The position numbers and the translations under genes were made by a program. The notes below the pieces were generated by a model. It was not told where the DNA came from. It saw only the letters and a program-made list of their open reading frames with translations, and did not search any database. Below, piece by piece: positions 5,876-15,957 of a stretch of DNA of 16,076 nt. The stretch is from assembly GCA_041688215.1 (NCBI GenBank), contig JBDNIO010000076.1, positions 1-16,076 on the forward strand. Direction: 5' to 3'. The stretch comes from JBDNIO01 sp041688215 (GTDB lineage: Bacteria; Pseudomonadota; Gammaproteobacteria; Nevskiales; Salinisphaeraceae). Within the stretch, counting starts at the first letter, position 1. Each line of letters begins with the position of its first letter.

Positions 5876-7042
5876 GTGGACAATCACACATTGCTGTATT
5901 CGATCGCGCTGATATTTTCCGGTGCTGCCGCGTTGGCTACGCTGGCCATGTTCGCGCGCCAATCCCTGCTGGTGGTGTATATCCTGATGGGCATTCTGCT
6001 GGGCGCGGTCGGACCCGAGTGGGCCTCGAACCCCGACATCATCCACGAAATCGCCAGCTTCGGCATCATCTTCCTGCTGTTCTTGCTGGGGCTATCGATG
6101 CACCCGCAAAAACTGCTCACGAGCCTGAAAAGCGCTCTGATGCTCACCTGTGTGTCGTCCATCGTATTTTTCCTGGCCGCCGCTGGCGTGGCCCGCGCCT
6201 TCGGCATGAACTGGATAGATTGCCTCGTGATCGGTGTGGCCATGGTGTTTTCCTCCACTATTGTTGGATTAAAGCTGCTACCGAGTTCCGAGCTGTATCG
6301 GCAGCGCACGGGTGAAATCATCATCAGCGTGCTCCTGCTGCAGGACCTGATCGCCATAGTGGTACTGCTGATGCTGGAAAGCCGCGGTGTGGATGCCTAT
6401 GACCTGGGCCTGTTGCTGCTGTCCCTGCCGGGGCTAATCCTGATTGCCTTCCTGACCGAACGTTATTTACTGGATCCGCTCATCCACCGTTTCGACGCCA
6501 TTCAGGAATATGTTTTTCTCGTCGCGTTGGGCTGGTGCCTTGGTTTTTCGGTATTGGCAGAGTCGGTGGGCCTGTCCGCCGAAGTCGGCGCCTTTATCGC
6601 CGGGGTTGCGCTGGCGGCCTCGGCCAGCACCCGCTTCATCGCTCGGCGGCTGGCACCCTTGCGCGATTTTTTTCTAATCCTCTTCTTCTTCGCAGTCGGC
6701 GCGGATCTGGACCTGGAGAACCTCGCCACCACCTGGGCGCCGGCACTGGGCATCGCCGCTTTCATGCTGCTGATCAAACCCTGGCTATTCGGCGAACTGC
6801 TGACCCGCGCCGGTGATGACGCGGAAATTTCCCGCGAGGTCGGCCTGCGCCTGGGCCAGGCCAGCGAGTTCTCGCTACTGGTCGGATTTCTTGCGGTAGA
6901 AAACGCGGTGATTACCGAGGGCGCCGGTGCGATTATTCACCTGGCTACGGTTGCGACTTTCATTGGCTCGTCCTATCTCGTCAACCGACATCTGATCACC
7001 CCAAGCAACCCGGTGCGCGCCGGAGAGAGCAATACAGATTAA
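5876..7042 (+). CDS. CPA2-family cation/proton antiporter, transporter domain only
   Basis: The 388-residue protein is almost entirely hydrophobic with about 11-12 membrane helices, matching the Na+/H+ exchanger domain of KefB/KefC-type (CPA2) antiporters: G-I-L-L-G near residue 39, VFSSTIVGLKLLP (124-136), LLLQDLIAI with the buried Gln156-Asp157 pair, and GLRLGQASEFSLL in the C-terminal half. These exchange K+ or Na+ for H+ across the inner membrane. KefC-type proteins go on for ~200 residues with a nucleotide-binding RCK domain; here the protein stops after the last helix, so it lacks that gate. GTG is the start, with GAGGAA eight bases upstream. Its stop interlocks with that of the convergent oppF-like gene in a shared TTAA (7039-7042). 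Confidence 0.9.
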   Translation: MDNHTLLYSIALIFSGAAALATLAMFARQSLLVVYILMGILLGAVGPEWASNPDIIHEIASFGIIFLLFLLGLSMHPQKLLTSLKSALMLTCVSSIVFFLAAAGVARAFGMNWIDCLVIGVAMVFSSTIVGLKLLPSSELYRQRTGEIIISVLLLQDLIAIVVLLMLESRGVDAYDLGLLLLSLPGLILIAFLTERYLLDPLIHRFDAIQEYVFLVALGWCLGFSVLAESVGLSAEVGAFIAGVALAASASTRFIARRLAPLRDFFLILFFFAVGADLDLENLATTWAPALGIAAFMLLIKPWLFGELLTRAGDDAEISREVGLRLGQASEFSLLVGFLAVENAVITEGAGAIIHLATVATFIGSSYLVNRHLITPSNPVRAGESNTD

Positions 7043-8049
7043 GCAGGCGCGGGTGCTTGGGCGCGCGCAAAGTCATCAGCATAGTGACACGCCACTCGGC
7101 TCATACCCTGGATATCACGCAAGTGGGGCACTTTGTGTGCGCAATCATTCTGCGCCCAAGGGCAGCGTGTGCGAAACACGCAGCCAGTAGGTGGGTCTGC
7201 AGGTGATGGCAAATCGCCTTCGAGTGCAATTCGCTTACGATTGCGCTCGAAGTTTGGATCAGGACGCGGCACAGCTGACAATAGCGCACGAGTGTAGGGA
7301 TGCACCGGCTTAGCGAACAGGTTTTCGCTGCTCGCCGCCTCCATGACGCGGCCCAGATACATCACCATCACCCGGTCGCTGATTTCGCGCACCACCGCCA
7401 GATCGTGGGCGATAAACAGAATGGCGATATTGAATTCGGCCTGCAGTTCGGCCAGCAAATCCAGCACCTGCGCCTGCACGGAAACATCGAGCGCGCTCAC
7501 CGGTTCGTCGCAGACCAGCACCTTGGGCTCGACTACAAGTGCACGTGCAATGCCGACGCGCTGGCACTGTCCGCCGGAGAATTCATGCGGGTAGCGGTTC
7601 ACAATGGCCGCGGATAAGCCGACTCGCTCCAGCATGGAAGTTACCTTTTCCCAGCGCTGTTGCTTGTTCATATCCGGAAACAGATTACGCAGCGGTTCCG
7701 CTACGATTTCACCAATGGTCATGCGTGGATTCAGGCTTGCCAGCGGGTCCTGAAACACCATCTGTATTTCACGCCGCAACTTGCGCCAGCCGTTGCTGTC
7801 CAAGTGGGTAACATCTTGATCAGCCAACATAATGCCCCCCGATGTCACCGTTTGCAGGCCGGTTATTGCGCGCGCCAGAGTAGATTTGCCGCAGCCAGAT
7901 TCACCCACTACGCCCAACGTCTGGCCCGGCCACAGATCCAGGTTTACACCGTCCACCGCTTTCAGCGCGCCGGCTTCCTGCCAGGGCCAGTTACCCGGTA
8001 AGGGGAAATGCACCTTGAGTTGGCGTACCAATAATAATGGCTGAGTCAT
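7039..8049 (-). CDS. oppF: OppF/DppF-like peptide ABC transporter ATPase
   Basis: From the ATG at 8049 this is 336 residues, the usual length for OppF/DppF. Visible are Walker A GESGCGKS (49-56), Q-loop Gln100 in VFQDPLASLNPRM, signature SGGQC (158-162), Walker B LVCDE (178-182), H-loop His215, and the oligopeptide C-terminal region with the H-P-Y-T-R-A-L-L motif and the four-cysteine pattern (GCVFRTRCPWAQNDC...C). It would hydrolyse ATP to drive uptake of peptides or related solutes at the inner membrane. The frame is open 20 codons upstream but without family match. No permease or binding-protein gene is in the window; the partner OppD-like ATPase lies 2.4 kb away. The spacing to the divergent EEP gene is only 60 bases. 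Confidence 0.88.
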   Translation of the reverse strand: MTQPLLLVRQLKVHFPLPGNWPWQEAGALKAVDGVNLDLWPGQTLGVVGESGCGKSTLARAITGLQTVTSGGIMLADQDVTHLDSNGWRKLRREIQMVFQDPLASLNPRMTIGEIVAEPLRNLFPDMNKQQRWEKVTSMLERVGLSAAIVNRYPHEFSGGQCQRVGIARALVVEPKVLVCDEPVSALDVSVQAQVLDLLAELQAEFNIAILFIAHDLAVVREISDRVMVMYLGRVMEAASSENLFAKPVHPYTRALLSAVPRPDPNFERNRKRIALEGDLPSPADPPTGCVFRTRCPWAQNDCAHKVPHLRDIQGMSRVACHYADDFARAQAPAPA

Positions 8050-8109
8050 ACAACGCTCACACAGGGCCGATACCCTGCATAATAACCCCTGCGCCTGCGC
8101 ACGGTGCAA

Positions 8110-8973
8110 ATGCGCCTCGCTGACTGGAAACCTTTGAATTCTTTACTCTCTAAACTCAAACCATCGACTGCGGGCAGCACAGAGCAGTGCCTGCGTCTGC
8201 TCAGCTTCAATATGCAGGTGGGCATAGGCACCCGCCGCTATCGCGATTATGTGACCCGCGGCTGGCGCAATCTGTTGCCGAGTTTACAGGTGGAGGAAAA
8301 CCTGGGCCGGATTGCCGAGATGGTAACCGATTACGACATCGTTGCCTTGCAGGAAATCGACGCCGGCAGCCGGCGCAGCAGTTATCAGAACCAGATTGAA
8401 TGGCTGGCACAGGCCGCCAGCTTTGAGTATTGGCATGTGCAGGTGAATCGCGATCTGGGGCGTATCGCCCAGCATGGACTCGGCCTGTTATCCCGATTTG
8501 AGCCCTATGCGGTTAGCGAACACAAACTACCCGGCGCCATTCCCGGGCGCGGCGCCATTATTGCGCGTTTTGGCAGCCCGACTAATCCACTGGTTGTGGT
8601 GGTAACCCATCTTGCGCTCACCCGGCGCACGCGTAGCCTGCAACTGGCCAGAATCTGCGCGCTGACAAAGCCTTACAAGGATGTGATTTTAATGGGCGAC
8701 ACGAATTGCGGCCCGCAAAATTTACGTGATGACAAAGCCCTGGCCAACGGCCAGCTTTGCGTGCATCCGCAACTTTTGCCGACGTTTCCGAGCTGGCGGC
8801 CGCGCCGGGGTATTGACCATATTCTGGTATCGCCGGGCATGGAAGTCCGCGCCGCCCAAACCCTGCCGGTGAAGTTGTCCGACCATTTGCCGGTGGCCAT
8901 GGAGGTGGTACTGCCCGCGACGCTGGGTCGCAGCCTGCAATCGGCCGCCCTCGCCGAATCAGCCAGCCGGTAA
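8110..8973 (+). CDS. Endonuclease/exonuclease/phosphatase (EEP) family protein, YbhP-like
   Basis: The 287-residue product carries the EEP catalytic set in order: LLSFNMQ with Asn34, ALQEID with Glu82 (metal ligand), VVVTHLAL with His167, GDTNC with Asp197/Asn199, GIDHI with Asp236-His237, and SDHLP with Asp258-His259. Members of this Mg2+-dependent family cleave phosphodiesters in nucleic acids or lipids, or remove phosphates; no signal peptide is clear. In E. coli a related gene, ybhP, is next to the cardiolipin synthase gene ybhO (clsB); here the EEP gene converges on cls with 19 bases between stops, so the link is kept but the orientation differs. ATG 8110 is chosen over GTG 8104; neither has a clear ribosome site. 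Confidence 0.85.
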   Translation: MRLADWKPLNSLLSKLKPSTAGSTEQCLRLLSFNMQVGIGTRRYRDYVTRGWRNLLPSLQVEENLGRIAEMVTDYDIVALQEIDAGSRRSSYQNQIEWLAQAASFEYWHVQVNRDLGRIAQHGLGLLSRFEPYAVSEHKLPGAIPGRGAIIARFGSPTNPLVVVVTHLALTRRTRSLQLARICALTKPYKDVILMGDTNCGPQNLRDDKALANGQLCVHPQLLPTFPSWRPRRGIDHILVSPGMEVRAAQTLPVKLSDHLPVAMEVVLPATLGRSLQSAALAESASR

Positions 8974-8992
8974 GCCCTGTCTATCAGCCAGT

Positions 8993-10459
8993 TCATAAGT
9001 AAGGACTAAGCAGCCAGGCCACCGAATCCCGCACGCGGCGCAGGAAGCTGCGCTGGTTGAAATCGTCTTCCGAATAACGCCGTGACTGGCTCAATACATC
9101 AATCACATGCGCCGACAACTGGCCGACGACTTGCGTATCGAATACCTCCACCACCAACTCGAAATTCAGCCGCAGGCTGCGCGGATCGATATTCGCGGAA
9201 CCGATAATGGCGTACAGGTCATCGATCAAAAATACCTTGGAATGGGCAAACGGCGGCGGGCGATAATAAATTTTTATGCCGCGAACAAGTAAATCTGCAA
9301 GCCCGTGGCGAGACGCCCACTGCACCAGGAAGATATTGTTGCGCTCCGGCAGGATTATCGACACATCCAGACCGCGTAACGCCGCCGCCTGCAAGGCGCC
9401 GATCAGTTCCCGCGACGGCAGGAAATAAGGCGTCATAATTAATACGCGATGGCGGGCACTGGCCACCACCGCGACCATCAAGGTTGCCAGGCGGTCTGCG
9501 TCCTCGGTGGGGCCGTCTTCCACCGCACGGCATAGGGCGTTACCTGCATCTTTTTCGCAGTTTTCCGAAAGCTCGGTTTGCTGCCCGGTGGTAAAGGCCC
9601 AGTCCCCGATGAACACTTCTTCAATCTGGCGCACTATCGGCCCGCGCAGGCTGAAATGCAGGTCCTGCACGCGCTTGCGCTTACGGCCGGATTCGGCGAA
9701 ATGGCGATCGCCGATATTCATGCCGCCGGTAAACGCCTGTTCGCCATCGACCACCAGAATTTTGCGGTGATTACGCAGATTCAGGCGCAAGGACGGCGGC
9801 AGGATGCGCGGCGACAGAAAACGGCCGACTTTGATACCCCTGCGCCGCATTCGCCCCCCCACCCGGCACCGTGGCCACGCGTAGTATTCCCCGAAACCGT
9901 CGAGCAGTACACGCACATCCACACCCCGTTCGGCTGCCTCCTTAAGCGCCTGCATGAAGCGTTTGCCGACCTTGTTGGTCTCGAAAATATAGGTCGACAA
10001 ATAGATGAACTTCGAAGCGTGTGCAATCGCGTCCAGCATGGCTGGATAAGCCTGTTCGCCGTTGCGCAGAACCTGCACCGCGTTGCCCGTAACCAGCGGC
10101 GCTCCGGTGAGCTGGTCCGCAGCCCCCACCAGCCCGGAATAATTTGGCGGCACGGCATTGCCGTGGCGGATGGTGCCGCTATCCACCCCGCGGGCACGCG
10201 CGCTCAAACCATGCCGGGCACGCTGGTCCAGTTGTTTGGCGCGTATGCGTACCCGGTTAATGCCGAATACGTAGTACAGCAGCGGGCCAAAGTAGGGGAA
10301 GGTCAGCGACACCGCAATCCAGCCCAGGGCGCCGCGCGGGTCACGTTTATGTAAAAGTGCGTGCAGCGCGGCCGCCGGACTGGTAATGCCGATAACAATA
10401 ATCGGCACCCAGAAGCGCAGTTGCTCAATCCAGTAGGGGTCGATTTCTGGCAGCGTCAC
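8993..10459 (-). CDS. cls: Cardiolipin synthase (ClsA-like phospholipase D family)
   Basis: At 488 residues it has the ClsA architecture: two N-terminal membrane helices (about 14-34 and 43-65), then two phospholipase D half-domains with HKD motifs, H231-x-K-x4-D238 (HRKILVVDGEQAFTGG) and H406-x-K-x4-D413 (HSKVFLIDDLYAIIGSAN). The enzyme condenses phosphatidylglycerol, or phosphatidylglycerol with another phospholipid, into cardiolipin at the inner membrane. The GTG start lies inside the stop of the oppD-like gene (GTGA), indicating translational coupling, an unusual partner for a lipid enzyme. It is longer than ClsB/ClsC-type proteins, which lack the N-terminal helices. An EEP-family gene converges on its 3' end. 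Confidence 0.93.
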   Translation of the reverse strand: MTLPEIDPYWIEQLRFWVPIIVIGITSPAAALHALLHKRDPRGALGWIAVSLTFPYFGPLLYYVFGINRVRIRAKQLDQRARHGLSARARGVDSGTIRHGNAVPPNYSGLVGAADQLTGAPLVTGNAVQVLRNGEQAYPAMLDAIAHASKFIYLSTYIFETNKVGKRFMQALKEAAERGVDVRVLLDGFGEYYAWPRCRVGGRMRRRGIKVGRFLSPRILPPSLRLNLRNHRKILVVDGEQAFTGGMNIGDRHFAESGRKRKRVQDLHFSLRGPIVRQIEEVFIGDWAFTTGQQTELSENCEKDAGNALCRAVEDGPTEDADRLATLMVAVVASARHRVLIMTPYFLPSRELIGALQAAALRGLDVSIILPERNNIFLVQWASRHGLADLLVRGIKIYYRPPPFAHSKVFLIDDLYAIIGSANIDPRSLRLNFELVVEVFDTQVVGQLSAHVIDVLSQSRRYSEDDFNQRSFLRRVRDSVAWLLSPYL

Positions 10460-11253
10460 GCGGCGGGCGCAGGTCCGTCCAGGCGCGGTACCGCGGCCAG
10501 CAAGGCTCGGGTGTAATCGTGCCGGGTGTTATAGAAAACTTCGTCCGCACTGCCGGCTTCCACCACCTCGCCGGCTTGCATCACAATCAGACGTTCGCAG
10601 GTGCCGGCGACTACGCCCAAATCATGCGTGATAAGCAACACCGAGGTATCGAAGCGCGTGCGTAAGTCACGAATCAGGTCCAGGATTTCAGCTTGCACGG
10701 TTACGTCCAGTGCGGTGGTAGGTTCATCGGCGATCAGAATATCCGGCTCGCACAACAGGCTCATGGCAATCATTACGCGCTGGCGCATACCGCCGGAAAA
10801 TTCATGCGGAAAATAGCTGATGCGCCGGGCCGCATCGGGAATGCGCACCGCCTCGAGCATATCAATAGACTTTTCCAGTGCCTGTTTCTTGCCCATGCCT
10901 TTATGATGCCGCAAGACTTCCGTCATTTGCGTCGATACGCGCAAATGCGGGTTCAGCGAGGTCATCGGGTCCTGAAAAATCATGGCGATTTTTGCGCCGC
11001 GGATATGGCTGAGCACACGCTGCGACAGGCCGATCAGTTCCTGGTCACGATAGCGTGCCGAGCCACTAACCCGCGCATTCGGTGCCAGCAGCCCGAGCAT
11101 GGCCATCACCGTCTGGCTTTTTCCGGAGCCGGATTCGCCGACAATGCCCAGGGTTTCGCCTTCGTTCAAGTGGAAATCAAGCCCGCGCACGGCCTCCACT
11201 ACACCGTCTGGCGTATCGAAACTGATCTTCAGATTTTCGACCTTCAGCAGCAT
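10456..11253 (-). CDS. oppD: OppD/DppD-like ABC transporter ATPase, short form
   Basis: From the ATG at 11253 the product is 265 residues. It shows Walker A GESGSGKS (39-46), Q-loop Gln94 in IFQDPMTSLNPHL, signature SGGMR (153-157), Walker B IADE with Asp176-Glu177, H-loop His210, and the closing Y-T-R-A-L-L-A-A-V-P-R. That is the OppD/DppD subfamily, but these proteins usually reach about 320-330 residues with a cysteine-containing C-terminal tail, which is missing here. The frame is open for 61 codons upstream, with no family match; AGGA lies 11 bases before the chosen ATG. The gene is coupled to cls by GTGA. With the OppF-like ATPase it would form a heterodimeric motor for a permease not in view. 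Confidence 0.85.
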   Translation of the reverse strand: MLLKVENLKISFDTPDGVVEAVRGLDFHLNEGETLGIVGESGSGKSQTVMAMLGLLAPNARVSGSARYRDQELIGLSQRVLSHIRGAKIAMIFQDPMTSLNPHLRVSTQMTEVLRHHKGMGKKQALEKSIDMLEAVRIPDAARRISYFPHEFSGGMRQRVMIAMSLLCEPDILIADEPTTALDVTVQAEILDLIRDLRTRFDTSVLLITHDLGVVAGTCERLIVMQAGEVVEAGSADEVFYNTRHDYTRALLAAVPRLDGPAPAA

Positions 11254-11349
11254 GGTCCGGGTTATCCTGTGGTTCCGCTTTGCGCTTGATTCATCCAACA
11301 ATAACAGTTTTGCAAAGCATAACCGCCGCAACGCGATTGCGCCTAAAGG

Positions 11350-11408
11350 TATCCGCTCATGCGGATAAGCGGATATAATAGTTGCGATATACCGAGAAGG
11401 CATTGTAA
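11350..11408 (+). promoter_or_regulatory. metH promoter with tandem operator-like half-sites
   Basis: TATCCGC (11350-11356) and GCGGATA (11361-11367) form a perfect 7-bp dyad around TCAT, and a third GCGGATA follows at 11369-11375, running into a consensus -10 box TATAAT at 11374-11379. A repressor bound here would cover the promoter. GAGAAGG (11394-11400) is a strong ribosome site eight bases before the ATG at 11409. In proteobacteria metH is often controlled by methionine-cycle regulators such as SahR or MetR; which one reads this site is not known to me. Confidence 0.6.
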
Positions 11409-12449
11409 ATGGATAACTTACGCGACGCTCTGGCAAAAAAAATCCTGATATTCGATGGTGCCATGGGCACCATGATCCAGAACCATAACCCGGAAGAAAG
11501 CGAATTCCGTGGGACGCGCTTTGCGGACGGGGAAAAAGACCTGCGCGGCAATAACGATCTGCTGTCGCTCACCCAGCCTGATCTCATCCGCCAGATTCAC
11601 GCCGAATACCTGGAGGCAGGCGCCGACATCATTGCAACCAACACCTTCTCCTCCACGCAAATCGCGCAGGCCGACTACGGCATGGAATCGATCGTGCAAG
11701 AGCTCAATCGTGACGCGGCTGAACTTGCGGTATCTGTCGCCGAGGAATATTCCAGTTAGGACAAGCCACGTTTTGTACTCGGCGCGCTCGGGCCCACCAA
11801 CCGCACGGCCTCCATATCGCCGGATGTAAACGACCCCGGCAAACGCAATACCAGCTTCACGGAACTGGCCGAAACCTATACCGAAGCGGCCACCGCTTTG
11901 CTGGACGGCGGGGTCCATGGGCTGTTGATCGAAACTATTTTCGACACGTTAAATGCCAAGGCCGCAATCTTCGCCTGCAAGAAATTGTTGCGCGAACGCA
12001 AGTCCGATGTGCCCATTCTAATCTCCGGCACCATTACCGATGCCTCCGGCCGCACCCTTTCCGGCCAGACCACCGAGGCTTTTTACAATGCTGTAGCGCA
12101 TGCCCGCCCGCTGGCTATCGGCCTGAACTGTGCACTGGGCCCGGACGCACTGCGCCAATACGTTGCCGAAATATCGCGCATCGCCGAGTGTTACACGTTG
12201 GCTTATCCGAACGCGGGTCTGCCCAACGAGTTTGGCGAATACGACCTGTCGCCCGACGAAATGGCCGAGCACGTTGGCGAATGGGCACAAGCTGAGCTGG
12301 TGAATATTGTCGGGGGGTGCTGCGGCTCCACGCCCGAACACATCGCCGCCATAGCGGAAGCGGTCGCCGGCAAAACGCCGCGGGAAATCCCGGAGCGCCC
12401 ACGTGCTATGCGTTTGTCAGGCCTGGAACTGTTCACTGTTTCTGCATAA
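11409..12449 (+). pseudogene. metH: MetH homocysteine-binding module, broken by an in-frame TAG
   Basis: This is the N-terminal homocysteine methyltransferase barrel of cobalamin-dependent methionine synthase. It starts MDNLRDALAKKILIFDGAMG. Codon 117 (11757-11759) is TAG, yet the same frame continues at once with DKPRFVLGALGPTNRTASIS and the rest of the barrel. The zinc-binding cysteines are all downstream of the stop: Cys241 in GLNCALGP and Cys304-Cys305 in GGCCGSTP, each exactly six positions before the E. coli counterparts. The 116-residue upstream product alone would lack the zinc site. The module ends at LSGLELFTVSA-TAA, where E. coli MetH would continue into the folate domain; the insertion at 12457-12930 follows. 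No frameshift is visible. It could be a pseudogene, a sequencing error or a read-through; the first two are likelier. Confidence 0.85.
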
Positions 12450-12456
12450 GACATTT

Positions 12457-12930
12457 ATCCGCAGATTCACGCAGATTAAGAATAGATTGTTGGCAAACCA
12501 GGATCCCCACACATTTGCGATTATCGGTGCAGCTATGGAGGTGCACCGGGTGCTTGGGCCTGGTTTTTTGGAAGGGGTTTATCAAGAGGCATTGGCTATT
12601 GAGTTCAATGAGCGGTCCATTCCGTTTCAACGAGAATATGGTCTGGAAGTGAGTTACAAAGGGCAAACGCTTGGCTGTAAATATCGTGCAGATTTTATCT
12701 GTTTGGAAACCATCATTGTGGCAATAAAAGCGCTAGCCCAATTGGCAAGCACGGATCAAGCCCAGGTGCTTCACTACATGAAAGCAACACAATTGGAAAA
12801 AGCGTTGCTGCTTAATTTTGGCCCACCGAGCTTACAACATCGGCGGTTAATTCTATCTGCTACCAACACGTCTCAATACATTTCTTAAAAATCTGCGCGA
12901 ATCTGCGCGAATCTGCGCAAATCTGCGGAT
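12457..12930. mobile_element. Inverted-repeat-bounded insertion in metH carrying a GxxExxY gene
   Basis: About 474 bases interrupt metH in the linker between its first and second domains. The ends are inverted repeats: 12457-12477 against 12910-12930, matching at 19 of 21 positions, with outermost ATCCGCAGATT and AATCTGCGGAT. The right end is extended by a tandem decamer: ATCTGCGCGA at 12891 and 12901, ATCTGCGCAA at 12911, ATCTGCGGAT at 12921; the left end holds two decamers in the opposite orientation. The unit is more A/T-rich by eye than metH. No clean target duplication is seen (GACAT occurs at 12450 and 12944 but is not adjacent to the ends). There is no transposase, so movement would need help in trans or another mechanism. 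Confidence 0.7.
12487..12888 (+). CDS. GxxExxY-family (PD-(D/E)XK-like) protein, catalytic Glu replaced
   Basis: The protein has the GxxExxY family outline: IIGAAMEVHRVLGPGFLEGV with the naming motif G26-x-x-E29-x-x-Y32, KYRADFI with Asp69, a V-x-I-K81 strand, Gln93 and Tyr97 in QAQVLHYMKAT, and LLLNFG near the end, about 133 residues in all. In the family as I know it the strand reads V-E-[LI]-K, giving the D...E-x-K nuclease core; here position 79 is Ala (GCA, one base from GAA), so nuclease activity is doubtful. The role of the family is not established. The start is uncertain: TTG at 12487 gives the usual N terminus; the first ATG in the domain (12535) would cut it, and the ATG at 12403 would read through metH and the left repeat. 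Confidence 0.75.
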   Translation: MLANQDPHTFAIIGAAMEVHRVLGPGFLEGVYQEALAIEFNERSIPFQREYGLEVSYKGQTLGCKYRADFICLETIIVAIKALAQLASTDQAQVLHYMKATQLEKALLLNFGPPSLQHRRLILSATNTSQYIS

Positions 12931-12941
12931 ACTCTTCTTTT

Positions 12942-15467
<2,526 letters not shown>

Positions 15468-15653
15468 TCCCGCGCCATGTGGCCCGGCGCAGCTGTGTCC
15501 GGCTGGTATTTCAGCCACCCCGATTCGCGTTACTTCGTGGTCGCTCGTGTCGACCGGGATCAGGCCAAGGACTACGCCAAACGCAAAGGCTGGGATTTAG
15601 CCACTGCCGAGCGTTGGCTTGGGCCTAATTTGGGGTATGCGCCGGATAACTGA
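15468..15653 (+). pseudogene. metH: MetH C-terminal tail, cut off by an in-frame TAA
   Basis: Directly after the TAA at 15465-15467 the same frame reads SRAMWPGAAVSGWYFSHPDS and continues RYFVVARVDRDQAKDYAKRK to LGPNLGYAPDN and a TGA at 15651. This is the normal end of the MetH activation domain (E. coli: T-E-S-F-A-M-W-P-G). The TAA stands where E. coli has Glu, one base change from GAA. The lost 61 residues include the S-G-W-Y-F-S-H-P segment, part of the S-adenosylmethionine site in E. coli MetH, so reactivation of oxidised cobalamin would fail. The tail remains well conserved, implying that the stop is recent or not real. Confidence 0.85.
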
Positions 15654-15684
15654 AGTTAAACCGCACACGCTCAGTCAGTTCGCT

Positions 15685-15912
15685 CTATTGGTAACTGTAT
15701 TTCGACTGGATTTGGTTTTTCTTGAGTAAATAGGTTTGTTGATTTATTTGACCTGCGGCGAGTTCGTCGATTAGCGCTTCCAATTCCATACGTTTGCGTT
15801 TCTCGATCTCCACGCTAGACATAACATAGTTGATGGATTTCGAGCCTCCGTATCCACTAATCGGATCCCAGAGTATGGAGGCCGGCCACAGCAGAAGGTT
15901 AACTATGCCCAA
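15685..15912 (-). CDS. Small SHOCT-like ORF, 5' end probably lost to an IS
   Basis: The last ~75 residues read like real coding: a hydrophobic stretch IVNLLLWPASILW, then DPISGYGGSKS, then a charged helix VEIEKRKRMELEALIDELAA followed by GQINQQTYLLKKNQIQSKY. That ending resembles the SHOCT short C-terminal domain (L-x-x-L-x-x-G-x-I-x-x-x-x-Y/F-x-x-K-K-x-x-I). I do not recognise the full protein. The only start near the hydrophobic segment is TTG (15912); the frame is open all the way to the window edge, but from about 15930 on it overlaps the IS1595 element read in the opposite direction. I infer that the original N terminus was removed by the insertion. It converges on metH. Confidence 0.45.
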   Translation of the reverse strand: MGIVNLLLWPASILWDPISGYGGSKSINYVMSSVEIEKRKRMELEALIDELAAGQINQQTYLLKKNQIQSKYSYQ

Positions 15913-15931
15913 ACCTGGTTCGCGTGCGTAG

Positions 15932-15957
15932 AATGAACCGTGCCTATCCGGTTCATT
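15932..15957. repeat. 9-bp perfect inverted repeat near the IS1595 left end
   Basis: AATGAACCG at 15932-15940 and CGGTTCATT at 15949-15957 pair perfectly around eight bases. It lies 34 bases before the transposase start, between it and the truncated SHOCT-like ORF. It may be a transposase-promoter operator, part of the IS terminal region, or a hairpin that shields the transposase from read-through. Confidence 0.45.

Noticed and set aside
7039..7042. Interlocked TTAA stop codons of the CPA2 and oppF-like genes as a special signal
   Set aside because: Overlapping convergent stops are common in compact genomes, and nothing else marks the site.
9578..10354. 258-residue plus-strand frame
   Set aside because: It is antisense to cls, which has both HKD motifs.
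12403..12486. Upstream ATG start (12403) for the GxxExxY gene
   Set aside because: It would translate metH sequence out of frame and the left repeat; no family member I know has such an extension.
12891..12930. CRISPR-like array from the four ATCTGCG decamers
   Set aside because: The copies are directly abutting 10-mers with no spacers, and no cas genes are present.
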